Assembly: GCA_900074885.1 (NCBI GenBank)
Contig: FJUW01000016.1
Span: 140,584 to 204,583 of the forward strand
Reading direction: 5' to 3'
DNA length: 64,000 nt
Origin: Rhynchosporium graminicola
Taxonomy: Eukaryota > Ascomycota > Leotiomycetes > Helotiales > Ploettnerulaceae
The notes beneath the pieces are model-generated. The model did no database searches. It saw nothing but the letters and a program-made list of their open reading frames with translations, and was not told where the DNA came from. Both the position numbers and the translations under genes were made by a program. This document shows, in pieces, positions 1 through 11,602 of the stretch (position 1 is the first letter of the stretch; each line of letters starts with the position of its first letter).

Positions 1-1
1 T

Positions 2-1471
2 TTGCTGCAGCTGTACGACCACTATGAGAACATGCCAGCACGTTCTCCACGTATGGATCAAATACCCGAATCAAGAGTTCCTGATTCAATTCATATTCCA
101 CGAAACAACACAGGTGCGAGTGGTACCCCTGTATCGGACCCAGCGGACCACTCGACGGAGCCATCGGGGAGGTCTTCGGAGAAGGAATCGTTGTCCTGGC
201 AAAACGTCCGATCTAGTCTTGTAGCGGCTAATCCAACATCGTCAGGCCTTAATCCCTCGAGTTTGACCCCTCCAAACAGCAATAGGGAGTCAACGAGTGC
301 AGCAAGTATATCTAGTCGCAACACAAAGGCATCAAAAACAACTGCAAGTAGCTCATTCACCCACTCCGACCTGCAAGAAAGGAGCGTGCTGTCGCTCTCG
401 GATGATTCGGAAGATGACTCGGAAACTGATCCAAGACTGTCCTGTCGTCTTTCGTCTAGGAGTAAAGGCAATAACGAATCCATTGATGTTCCTCTACCAG
501 AAAATTCTAAGAAGCAATCCGACCGGCTCACGTCTCGGAAGTATGGACAGAGGAGTATTCCTAGAAACCAGCAAGCCCCTTATCTCACGGTACCCAAATC
601 TGTTGCCGCAAGCTCTCGACCATCCGACCCTTGGAATCCCCCGACACAGCTCACCACACCTCATTTCTCCAGACAACATCATCATTCCCAATTTCTTTCA
701 CACAGGGCAAAGGACACGACAGATATGTCCGAGTCAGTCGGATCTAGCATATCATCACAACAGATGACGCCACCATCGATCGCTTCCATTCAATCCCTAC
801 AAATACCATTCACCCCACCTTTATCCCCAAGCTCCATGAGATTCCGTCAAACGTCGGAGCCCAGTAGTCGGTTCATGGCCGTGACACAACAAGAAGAAGC
901 CCTACTCGAGGCTCTTCGCCAAAAGCGGGCTCGCATGCGGGAAGAAATTATCGAAGAGCATGAGACAACGATGAAGACCCCTCCACGAGAGAGCGCAAGC
1001 GAGCATCTTGGGGTGTCATCTGTTGGACGAAGATCGTCTGCAAGCACACTCCGCTCTGCTAAGGAGGACAGAAAGCAGACGGTGCTTCTCTACCTCGATA
1101 CTTCTTCAACAACTACTCACGCCATCGATACCGCGGAATCCTCTCCAGACCTCGACGGTTTTCTAGGCCTTGGTTCGGACGATGATTCGTCGACGCCCAG
1201 GACGAGCTGGATTTCGTCACACAGCGGAAAGCTAAAACCGGACCGTCTCGTTACACCCCTGCAAAGACATGATACGGTCTCTTCTCTCACACCCCCTTCG
1301 GCGGCAAGGCTGAGCGCTGTTGGCGCTGCTAGAGGATTCAGGTCTGCAAGATCCTCTGGAGGTTCTTCCAAGAAAAGAAACACTGGAGTCAGATTTGTTG
1401 ACGACAGTACTGCTGTCGCCCAAAGCGATGAGACCCTAGTCCACGAGGAACCTATGCTATGGAATGTGTGA
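2..1471 (+). CDS. 3' part of a large Ser/Pro-rich fungal protein, function unknown (5' end outside window)
   Basis: The frame is open from the first bases of the window to a TGA at 1469-1471, so only the C-terminal ~489 residues are visible and the true start lies upstream. The visible part is low-complexity and rich in Ser, Thr, Pro and Asp/Glu, as in disordered regulatory or scaffold proteins, with acidic clusters near residues 130-142. The only well-structured stretch is a short charged helix near residues 290-320, with the core QEEALLEALRQKRARMREE followed by IIEEHE. I recall this helix from the C-termini of fungal proteins annotated as P21-Rho-binding, but no CRIB motif is in view, so that link is weak. 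No intron is needed. It reads away from the following gene. Real coding sequence is likely from length and composition; the function is not assigned. Confidence 0.75.
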   Translation: MLQLYDHYENMPARSPRMDQIPESRVPDSIHIPRNNTGASGTPVSDPADHSTEPSGRSSEKESLSWQNVRSSLVAANPTSSGLNPSSLTPPNSNRESTSAASISSRNTKASKTTASSSFTHSDLQERSVLSLSDDSEDDSETDPRLSCRLSSRSKGNNESIDVPLPENSKKQSDRLTSRKYGQRSIPRNQQAPYLTVPKSVAASSRPSDPWNPPTQLTTPHFSRQHHHSQFLSHRAKDTTDMSESVGSSISSQQMTPPSIASIQSLQIPFTPPLSPSSMRFRQTSEPSSRFMAVTQQEEALLEALRQKRARMREEIIEEHETTMKTPPRESASEHLGVSSVGRRSSASTLRSAKEDRKQTVLLYLDTSSTTTHAIDTAESSPDLDGFLGLGSDDDSSTPRTSWISSHSGKLKPDRLVTPLQRHDTVSSLTPPSAARLSAVGAARGFRSARSSGGSSKKRNTGVRFVDDSTAVAQSDETLVHEEPMLWNV

Positions 1472-3195
1472 TGCGTCATGAGGTGGAGGGTTAAGAGGCC
1501 TTTATTCCCTACAATTGTCATTGTTTGGATCATATCTTTCTTCATGTTCATGCATTTTATACCCATATTCGATCTTCGAAAGCATGCTAGGGATACTTGA
1601 GGACATGTGCATTCTGGGTAGCGTAATGATGGAACGTAAATAGTAACTTGTAAATAGCCACATGTATAATCACCGAGAGTTGCAGAGACATTCTCTCAGT
1701 CTACTCACGTTTAATGAAACTCAATCAGCATCGCATGAAGCCTCTTAGCTGGCCTTTTAGCTTACTTACCTCACGTGTCATAATGTGCCCCATAGCACTG
1801 CCAGCTAGGTATCATTTCCATGGAGACAATTTTGTTCTCACATTCGACTCTTCCCTTTTACAAGTTGGGTTGAGGCGGATCCATTTCTTGACCAGGGATG
1901 GCAGGGAAGCGAGACCGTCCCCAACCTAATTACCAGTCGAAAAGTCACGGTGCAATAGTGAAGTCGCGAGTCTGCTGGAAGACCTTGCGGAGTGATACTG
2001 TCACGCCACCTAGTTCCTTAATAACTTTACTACTTATGTGACCATTGGTAAGAGAACAGGACAACCTAAGCTTGGAGCACATGTTCTGTTAACTTTGACT
2101 ACAAGTCTCCCAGACCGCTTCGCCTGAGGAGGAATCTAGCCAGCCTCGAGTCAACATCGTCACCTAAAAGATTGTGTAACATACTTGGCCGAGGCTAGCA
2201 ATCAGGACTCCCGTCGCAATGCCTGCTGACCCCGATTGTTCGGCAAGTAGATGTCGTGTGAGCATCAGACCAATAGAGAGAGCTCTTCTGGACTTTTGAC
2301 GGTGTGCAACGTTCAGCTGTCTTCCGTCCAGATTCCATCACCATCCCAGTCCAGAGCCTTCCGGATGGTCAACGGTATTGGACCACGTTACCGGGAAATG
2401 CAGGTGCTGAGCAGTGGTGTGCTGTGCTGTGCTGCGCTTCTGCATGTGCGTGTGCGCGTATAGGTGTGGGGTAATAGTGCACACGAATATAATACAGCAT
2501 TGGTCACGAGCGGTGTTTCGAGATCCGAAGAAACTTTGGCTGTTGAAACTTAGCCCTTTCTCTCCCTCGACGCGAAGAACTGATCTACTGATGTCTTCTT
2601 TGAAGGATTGTTAAACGGTCTAGATCATCTGTCCTTTCTCTCCCACCAGCCGTTGAAAGAGCTGTAGCCAAGCCAGGTAACAATTATAACTGTTGTAACT
2701 GCAGCGTCTTAATCTCGTCCAACAGTAGATATCAACATCATTTTCATTTTCAGGCTGCAAAGCAAAGCAGGGAGGGTACGGCAGGGCAGGGCAGGGCAGG
2801 ACAGGGCAGGGTTCTCCTTTTCTTACGTGCACGTCAAATCCCAGGCTCAGGGCGTTGCAGCTACAGGCTACAGGAAGATCTTCTCCAAGGATTGGCTAGT
2901 CGCAGTTTCTCAGCCTTTCCTGAGCGTTGCAAGTACTTTCTTAAGGTATAGCTCCACGACAGCCAAGTCCTATAAATTCAAACCGCATCACATCGCAGCA
3001 TATCAGACCGCATCGAGTCCCGACCTCTCCCTTTCCTTCCCTTTTACACACCGCAGGCCTGCATACCGGGCAGATATCTCTGGTCCGCATTGCACACGGG
3101 ACATTCATTGCACCGTCTTTTTCACGAAGCTCTGCATTGCGCGACTTCTCCCAGGAAAGTTTCAGGAGAAAGGCCCTTTGGCCGAAGGGGCAGGA
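1472..3195. other. Intergenic region, no gene seen
   Basis: About 1.7 kb between two same-strand genes. Open frames here are short, mutually overlapping and unlike any family I know. It should hold the terminator of the upstream gene and the promoter and leader of the transporter gene. The only clear structure is a GGCAG-type pentamer run near 2781-2810. Confidence 0.6.
2781..2810. repeat. Short GGCAG pentamer microsatellite
   Basis: About six tandem copies of GGCAG with one GGACA interruption, some 390 bp upstream of the transporter start. A similar imperfect run occurs at about 30868-30910 in this window. Confidence 0.85.
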
Positions 3196-4841
3196 ATGGC
3201 CGTTCACAATGAGCCCTCGAAGGCGCCCTCATTCATGGGCCTGCCTATGAAGCATGTCTCTCTTGTCACAGTAAGACCAACTCCGAGGATCTGCTGGGTT
3301 CATCATGCTAACTGCAGCCAGCTCACAGCCCAAAATTCCGCCTTGATACTCGTCAGTACCCCTTCGAGAAGCAATCAAGCCTACAATGACGTGTAGCAAA
3401 TCAAGAGCAAACCCAGTTGACAGAAGTACAGATCATGCACTATTCGCGGACGATGCCCTCAGTTGGGGGACATCGTTACTTTACTTCGACAGCAGTTTTC
3501 CTGAACGAGGTCATGAAACTTGCTCTTTCATTAACGATTGCATTGTACGATATATCGCAGACGCTCCCACCTTCAACGCCTGCGACGGTCCTTTTCGAGC
3601 AATTATACATGTCCGTATTTTCAGGGGATGGGTGGAAATTGGCCATTCCAGCAATGCTATATACACTACAGAACTCCCTCCAGTACATAGCGGTTAGCAA
3701 TCTAGACGCGGTACATTTCCAAATCCTGTACCAGCTGAAGGTACGTGTCTAGAACGATGGCAGCTCCCAGTTTATCTGCTAATTACTCCGTAGATTCTTA
3801 CGACAGCTCTTTTCAGTGTGACTATGCTTGGGCGGAACATATCCTCCAAGAAATGGATTGCATTGGTTCTTTTGACGTGCGGAATTGCAATTGTGCAGCT
3901 ACCCAGCTCCGACTCTAGCGCCTATGCTCCCATAACCGACTCGAACTCTCGATTTCACTTTCCCCGATCCTTCCACGAACTTGGGCAGTTGACAAACGGG
4001 GCAGGAGAGATAGCTAGAGAGTTGACGAAGCGAGGTATGAATGGGCTCACGAAACGCTCCGCAACATACGAGGGGATAGAAGAGGATATGGGGCTTGTCA
4101 AACCTGCCATGAACTACTCGATGGGACTCACTGCTGTTTTGGTCGCTGCATTGATCTCTGGGCTGACGGGAGTATATTTCGAGAAAGTCTTGAAGCAATC
4201 AACACAGCATGTCACCGTTTGGACGCGTAACATTCAGCTATCTTTCTACTCGCTGTTTCCGGCTTTGATCGTTGGGGTTATGTTCAAGGATGGAAGCGAG
4301 ATCGCCAAGAACGGGTTTTTTGACGGCTACAATGCAGTTGTATGGACTGCCATTGTCTTCCAGGCTCTCGGCGGTGTACTGGTGGCGATGTGCATCAACT
4401 ATGCCGATAATATAAGCAAGAACTTCGCTACCTCGATCAGTATCATCCTCAGCTTTGTTTTTAGTGTTTTCTTCTTTGACTTTCAAGTCACTCTTAACGT
4501 AAGTGCTACTGGCTGGGCCTGAAAAGCGAAATTTTTTGACAAGGTATTGACAAATAATCTAGTTCCTCATTGGCACTGCAGTTGTCATCTTTGCCACGTA
4601 TCTGTACAGTAGTGCGGACAGGACGAGAGGTCGCCCGCCGCCGATCAACATTGCAAGTTATGAGAAGACTACGATCGACGATGGCTACACACCAAGATTT
4701 GAGGAAAGCAAGATGTTGTCGGTCGAGCCGTTGGAAAATCTCAAGCAGGCCGCTTTGTCAACTTCGCGGCCAAGCTCACCTATGAGACACCATTCGCGCA
4801 TCGGATCATCGAGAGGAGGCAAAATTAAGAGGGACGATTGA
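3196..4841 (+). CDS. gms1: UDP-galactose/nucleotide-sugar transporter (SLC35A, Gms1-like)
   Basis: Golgi multi-pass antiporter expected to import a UDP-sugar (probably UDP-galactose) in exchange for UMP for glycosylation. Exons: 3196-3270, 3322-3351, 3432-3740, 3794-4498, 4563-4841, giving 465 residues. All borders are GT..AG and the frame is kept throughout. Family hallmarks follow in order: KHVSLVT joined to LTAQNSALIL joined to IMHYSRTMP across the first two introns, FLNEVMKLALSL, LYTLQNSLQYIAVSNLDA, FQILYQLK, TMLGRNISSKKW, and in the C-terminal half LTGVYFEKVLK with ATSISIILSF. The second exon is only 30 nt. A hydrophilic insert of about 70 residues (residues ~175-245, after the AIVQLP helix) and a charged C-terminal tail make it longer than yeast homologues (~350 aa). 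Substrate specificity cannot be read from sequence; another UDP-sugar is possible. Confidence 0.9.
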
Positions 4842-5707
4842 GGACAGTCATGATGAGAAAACGGTGTAACATTACTTGAAGTATAACAGAGCCGTTGCTC
4901 AGGTCAGCGTGAAAAAACAAGGGAACGGTCTGGGACAATATACGGGGACTCATACAGCGGGTGGGAAGCATTGACGTCGGCGTTTTAGATTATCGAGCTT
5001 GGATCTTATGCAGCCGCTTGGGAGATAAACAAGTATGAAAACTCGTTATAAAGCTCCAGGACACGGGGTTCTTTTCAAATTAGTACGTCATTTCCCGCGA
5101 AGTTATGAGCCAGACTTACGACTGTAGTAGAGTAGCCAGTTCTTTGGCGTTGTAAATCCCTCGAGAGGTTTCTCTTCTGGTCCTCCGGCTGAAAAGTCTG
5201 GTTTTTTGAGATATTTCATCAATCGTCTCTATGCTTAGGACGAATCTGCATGCCTGCTTGAGCCACTGGCGAATTTCAGCGGTAGATATGAGGCATATCA
5301 CGTGGTAATTTGTTCCGTTAAGCAGCACAAACTCCAGGCTCACAGCATTCGGATCTCATCTAGTTATCCTTTTTCTCTCGGTCAATCAAACGTGCATCGC
5401 TATCCAATCATGTTACTCACAGCAGCTTCTGCGTGAACAGTCACATGTCCAACATGCGGCAGAGTGGCTTGTTCCTTCCCTTTTTGGGTAACTGCTGTAA
5501 AGTTCTTATATCGGCCTTCTTCTTTAGTTTCTTTTTTCAAACTTTACACATTTCCTACCTCTATGGAAACGCCAACAATATCTAGGCGTCTTCTGTGAAG
5601 GCAATATACCTCCAGGCGTTTGTTCATTTCTACATCTGCTGCTATCTCAGATTTCGCGTCTCGTGCTTTTATCTACAGGTATCTCCAGCCTCATTTCTTA
5701 TTTCATC
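4842..5707. other. Intergenic region between transporter and MER3
   Basis: This 866-bp spacer must contain the 3' end of the transporter and the MER3 promoter. A minus-strand frame at 5116-5343 (75 codons) has moderately protein-like composition but no ATG, no recognisable family and no convincing splice partner. Nothing else is supported. Confidence 0.55.
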
Positions 5708-8700
5708 ATGGAGAGGCAACCGGATCGCCATATCCAGAGGCTTTTGCAAACAGCTGCCTCGTATGATAACCCACATAGACACTCCATAGAATATCAGCAG
5801 GATGAGCGTGATCCGTCCGAATGGAGGTTTGCACCCGGACCTGGACAGCGACAGCTTGCACACGGATCCGTTAATATCAGGGAGACCTATGGTTTGTTAC
5901 TTAACTAATCCTACTTCTGAGTCTGGTATTCTAATGCATCTTGTTTCCAGGTCTCGACGTCGCCGATCGAAGCCAGCTACCACCAGCATCAAGCACAGGT
6001 CGGACAAGACTGTCTCTTGCTCCTCCCAGCATGTACAATCAACCGGAGCGAGAGCCTAGAATGATCACCAATGCCGATAACCACTTCAGATTCACGCAGA
6101 ATCTGCGGAATGGTGTATCGCTGAGTCAGGCTCTTCCCAGGCAGTTTAGCATGCAGTCCACAGATCCCATTAGTCTGCTAGCCACGGCTATTTTGACACA
6201 ACAGCCGATGTCTCTAAGACAAGCGCAGCCTGCGCAAAGCATCAATTGGGATCTCCAACTCAGTCAGAGACCTGCGAGGCGCGAGATCGTGCGACCGACC
6301 GAGCCTCTAGGCCTGTCACCAACCGACATATTAGCACAGAATTGTACGCTCCAAAGGCAACCACATCCGGACAATGCCGATATTTTTCAAGGATTGCCAG
6401 ACAGTAGACTCAAGCAGCTTCAGCCCCAGAAACAGCAGGTCACGCCACCCTTCAATCTGAGTAAGATGATGTCTACCAATTTCACAAGCTTCTTCTAATG
6501 TGCTCAGATGGATTTATTCGAAGTCCTCAAGCTCGTCAAGCTCCGTATAGCTCATCTCCCCTTGCTGGTCAAGGATCAAGCCCGACAGCCCGTGTCAGCC
6601 TCCGCAGAACTTCAAACCGCACAGTTCCTACTCTGGAATGCTTTAATGTGGATATCGGAGCGGATAGAGAACAAAACATCGACGTACCGCAGACCCCTCA
6701 GAGACAAGCAACATACCCTATTCCTAGATCCGCACCTCGGACACTAGCACTAAGTCATGCGCCGCCTATGGCACACGGTATTAATCTCATCTCTCCTCAT
6801 GATCTACCAGATCGTCTCCGACAAGTCTTTCCATATCAGCTCTTCAACGCAGTACAGTCCAAATGTTTTGCCCCTATATATAATACCAATGATAACGTCG
6901 TGGTGTCTGCTCCAACCGGAAGTGGGAAAACTGTTCTTCTCGAACTGGCTATTTGCAGGGCTGTAACAGTGTTCGGGACTGGAGAATTCAAGATTGTTTA
7001 CCAAGCTCCTACCAAGTCTCTCTGTTCCGAGCGTGTGCGGGATTGGGGTGCAAAATTCAGTCACCTCAATCTTTCTTGTGCGGAGTTGACAGGCGACACA
7101 AGCCAGGCAGAGATGGCTCGGGTTCGTAACGCCTCAATCATTGTAACAACACCTGAGAAGTGGGACAGCATCACACGGAGGTGGAGCGATCACCAGAAAC
7201 TCGTCCAGATGGTGAAGTTGTTTCTCATTGACGAGGTTCATATTCTGAGAGATGCAAGAGGGGCAACATTGGAAGCTGTGGTTTCTCGAATGAAGACAAT
7301 GGGTGCGAATGTTCGTTTTGTAGCTCTCAGTGCCACAGTCCCCAATTCGGAAGATATCGCAGTTTGGCTGGGCAGAGACCATACCAACCACCAGATACCC
7401 GCCCACCGAGAAACCTTCGGAGAAGATTTTCGGCCGATCAAACTTCAGAAGTTCGTCCATGGCTACGACGGTAACTTCAACCAGTTTGCTTTCGAGAAGT
7501 CTTTGGATGGCAAGTTGCCAGCATTACTTCGGCAGTATAGTCAAAAGAAGCCTATCATGGTTTTCTGCTTTACGAGAAAGTCTTGTGAGACTACAGCTTC
7601 AATGCTAGCAGAATGGTGGTCCGGGCAAGGACCTACTGACCGTGCATGGCCTGCCCCATTGAAGAACGTCGTGGTGCATGATAAATGTCTTCAATCGTTG
7701 GTCTCCTCCGGAGTTTCTTATCACCATGCAGGTCTGGACCCTCAAGATCGCACAGCAATCGAGACTGGATTTTTGAAAGGAAACATCAATGTCATTTGCT
7801 GCACGTCTACGCTTGCCGTAGGAGTTAATCTTCCTTGTCACACTGTTGTGCTGAAAGGAACACTTGGCTATCAAGGTGGTCACCTCCTTGAGCTTTCCGA
7901 TCTGGAAGTTATGCAGATGCTTGGCAGAGCTGGTAGACCACAGTTCGATAACAGTGCTGTGGCTGTAATCATGACGCGGAACGACAAAGTTGATCACTAC
8001 AAGAAGATGGTATCGGGTCAAGATATTCTTGAGAGCACGCTCCATCTCAATCTGATCGAGCATCTGAACTCAGAAATCAGTCTTGGGACTATCAGGAACA
8101 TCTATGATGCAAAGAGATGGCTCTGCGGTACCTTTCTTAGCGTCCGTATGCGTCAAAATCCCACCTACTACAAGGTGGAGGGTATATCACCAGGGGGAGA
8201 TGCCGACGGTCGCCTTGAACAGGTCTGCGACAGAGACATTACGCTCCTTCAACAGCACAGGCTTATTAGTGACGAAGAGCGCATTTGTTGCACCGAATAT
8301 GGAGCGGCTATGTCTCGCTACATGGTTCGGTTTGAGACAATGAAACTCCTTCTGACCATCCCAGACAGAGCAAGTACTGAGCAAATTGTCTGTGCCCTCA
8401 ACATTCTATGGGGCTCCACTGACCTGCACAGCTTCGTACCATCTGTCAAGCATCTGAGTTCAAGGATCTTCGAATGAAGCCGAACGAGAGGCCCGTCCTT
8501 CGAGAATTCAATAAATCCCCCTTTCTGAAGTACCCTATCAGGGAAGCAGTCACAACAACTCCACACAAGGTGTTACTGCTCATACAAATCCAGCTTGGTG
8601 GTATTGAGGACCCCGCAGAAAAAGACTTTGCCATCCTTAGACGACAGTTCGGACTTGAGAAGAATCTTATATTCGAACGTATTCAACGCCTTATGCACTG

Positions 8701-10784
8701 TGTCATAGATTGCAAAGCATACGACTGCGACTCAATATCTACTCGACATGCTCTTGATCTCGCACGAAGCATTTCAGCCGGATTTTGGGAATATTCCAAC
8801 CTGCAATTAAGACAAATTCCTCAAGTTGGGCCCGTGGCAACTCGGAAACTCGTCAGCAACAATGTTCAGACCATCGATGAACTCGGGAAGATGGATACTG
8901 CCACGATCGAGCGACATATGTCCAAGAATCCGCCCTTCGGTAGGAATACTAGAGAGTCAATCTCTGGCTTTCCTCGGTTGAAGATTGCTTCTGAACTTGT
9001 GAGTAGAGTAACTGCAAAGTCGAAGGGCCTACCAAAGGTTCAGGTCAAAGCTCACCTATCATTTGAAAATGAGAAAATTCCTGTTTGGAAGAGCAGGAAA
9101 CCCTCTGTGACTTTCATGGCTGAAACGACCGATGGTAAACTGGTACACTTTTGGCGCGGTAATATTTCTAAGCTGGCAACAGGCTTTGACGCGAAATTTA
9201 CAGCGGAAATCTCAGCACATGATGTGGATATCAAGTGTTGGATTGCGTGCGAGGATATTGTAGGGACGGTCAAGTCATACCTTCTGAAGCACAACATCCC
9301 AGCATCAGATTTCCCACTGACATCTCCATTTGCAACGCCAAAAACGGACGGAAATACTCACATGAGGCAAAATTCGATCAATGACTCAGATGAGTTTGGG
9401 AGCGATGAAATTGAGGATAGGGACCTCATTGATGCAGCTGAAGGCGTCGAGATCGCTAAAGTCGAATACGACTCTGATGACTTTGTTGACATCGATAATG
9501 CCACTCTTGGATTCACACGTCACGCCAAGAAATTTGAGGAGATCGATGAGACAAGAGCAAAGAAGGCAAAGGAAGTTGAGATCTTGGAATCGTTTCAGAT
9601 GGCTAATGGTAGGTGGACGTGCAATCACAGTTGTCGCGATGGTCAGCTTTTGAAAAATGGCAAGCCTTGCAAGCATGTTTGCTGTCGTGACGGTATTGAC
9701 AAGCCAAGGAGACTCAAAAGAAAGGTCAGTTGCTCATCTCGTGTATGTTGGCCAAACTAATGATGCATATAATAGCAGACCCTCGGGACTAACGTTCAGG
9801 TTGGTTTAGCTTCATCTACTGTTGATTATCTGTATAGCGACTGACCAGCAATAGAGTGGTGAAGGTACGAGCACAGATGATGGCAAACCCGGAGGCAAAG
9901 TCAGTGCTGCATCACGAGCTATTCAGAAATCTCAGGTAAGCTTCTATCATGATTAGGTGTATAAATCTGACTATTCCCAGCCAAAATTTAAGCTCAGCAA
10001 GTATAGGGACGAGAATGTGGAAGATGCCGAGCTGGTTGACTTGCCGAATGAGCTCTCACCAGTGCCGTATGCAAATCTTGCTCCCCGAGACTACCGGAAG
10101 CTGCACAAACTTCATACCAGCGTTCAGACAGATAGGCCTAGCCAACGATTGATACAAAAACCCCTTTTCTCCTATGCTAGCGGCATGGAACCAGACATTT
10201 CTTTCCTCACAGAAAAGAATACTGGTGAAATTTCAGAAAGTGATGAATACGGAGACGAACCCGACTTCCCATCGCCAACAGATCTCCTCGCAATTGATGA
10301 TGACCTGTTCGAAGATGATCCTCATGATTTTGGCCTCCATGCTCCTGTTGCATCCATTACTTGGGACGCTACAGGTACAGGTCCAGCTGCAACCTCTTCT
10401 TACCAAGACGGCTCAATTGAGAGTCTCGAAGCCGGTATGATGGAACTCGAAGACCCCGTCATGGCTAGATTGGCCACGCCAACATTGAAGTCCAGCTTTG
10501 GGAATGAGATGTTCGATTTCGACGCGTTTGAGGACGATAACGAGGAGATGTCGCCAGACTTCAAAGGCAGCTCGAAGGAAGAGAGATCCACGCCTGTGGT
10601 CTCAACTCTGAGCTCTGCTCGAAAGAGACCCTTTGCGAACAGTCCACATGAAGCGGAATCCAAGCAGCGTCGTGTCGCGGACGAAGAATCAGATATCAAG
10701 CTTTCCTCTTGTCCCAAATGGGTCAGCGAATTTGATAATGATCTCATCAGTGGCTTGATGGATATAGTGGAATTTATTGACTGA
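5708..10784 (+). CDS. MER3: MER3/HFM1-type meiotic DNA helicase
   Basis: ATP-dependent 3'-5' DNA helicase of the Ski2-like group that stabilises meiotic recombination intermediates and promotes interfering crossovers. Exons: 5708-5891, 5951-6460, 6508-8387, 8432-9724, 9779-9799, 9855-9935, 9981-10784, giving 1590 residues. A disordered N-terminus of about 260 residues precedes the helicase core: motif I SAPTGSGKT (~365), DEVH box (~472), SAT (~505), motif VI QMLGRAGRP (~700). A Sec63-type region follows, with EFNKSPF, a helix-hairpin-helix IPQVGPVATRKLV (~986), and a zinc-binding cluster CNHSC with CKHVCC (~1252) characteristic of fungal MER3. The 44-nt intron 8388-8431 restores the conserved stretch LRTICQASEFKDLR; without it the frame would stop at 8475. 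The acidic C-terminal tail is poorly conserved in the family. The start is the first ATG in frame. The neighbour, tail to tail, is HOP1. Confidence 0.94.
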
Positions 10785-11602
10785 TTTCAATTTGTTTTTT
10801 ATTGCATTTGCAAAATGGCTGTGGTGGAGATGGATGTTGGGACATGTTGGCAATGTGACGATAGGTTGCAATGGTTGCTTGCGTGGATGGCCATACGGTT
10901 ATATTTTGGCGAGCATTTTATGGAGCTTGGAGCTTGGTTGCTTGGAAGACGTTGCTAGATGATCGATACATACAGTAAATACCTATTTGCATGGCAATTT
11001 ATTAGCTAGATGTATAACAGTGAGCATTGGTTTCACTGCGTCTATTTTCATCTTGAGTCTTGACAGCGACTGGATGTGTTAAGATTGACACGATGCAAAA
11101 TTGTTCTGCGAATTATATCTCGATTCTAGGGACAGGTTGTGTCGAGAGCTACCTAGGTAGCTCTCTACTTTTGAAGCCCTTCAGGTTCTATCCATGAGAG
11201 ATTATCATACCCATGTCGATGCTAGACTTTGAAATGGCCATGGTATCAGAAGCATTATCAATGGTTGCGAGGATTGTCGACAGGTGCTCTGTAACTCTGA
11301 CAGACAGCCTTTGCTTGCGAGCTAAAGGTTGGAAGGAGATCTTGCAGAGACATGATAACACACAGGTACCGACAGGGGTGGAAATGTAACAATCAAATAA
11401 CATTACAGTCTTCTAGATACGAACTTTATTGGGTTGAGCCACCGAATGCGGATATCTATTAGTGAAAACAGGCCTCCAGACAAAGGGGGGGGGGGTTTCT
11501 ACACAACGCAAATTTGGCTCCTGAGATGTTTCCGACATCTAGCTCAGATACGCAGCAAATAAAAACCCGCATTCCACGCACTCTCAGCCGCCATTGAGAT
11601 CA
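10785..11602. other. Convergent spacer between MER3 and HOP1
   Basis: An 818-bp region shared by the 3' ends of two converging meiotic genes. It contains an 11-G homopolymer at 11485-11495 and no supported gene. Long 3' UTRs from both sides could overlap here, which would be an inference. Confidence 0.6.

Noticed and set aside
5116..5600. A possible minus-strand spliced small gene between the transporter and MER3
   Set aside because: One frame ending HVTVHAEAA precedes a plausible donor, but joining it to the next frame meets a stop within about 13 codons, no ATG is in frame upstream, and no family is recognisable.
8388..8477. Frameshift or two separate genes in MER3 near 8475
   Set aside because: A canonical 44-nt intron explains the frame change and restores conserved sequence.
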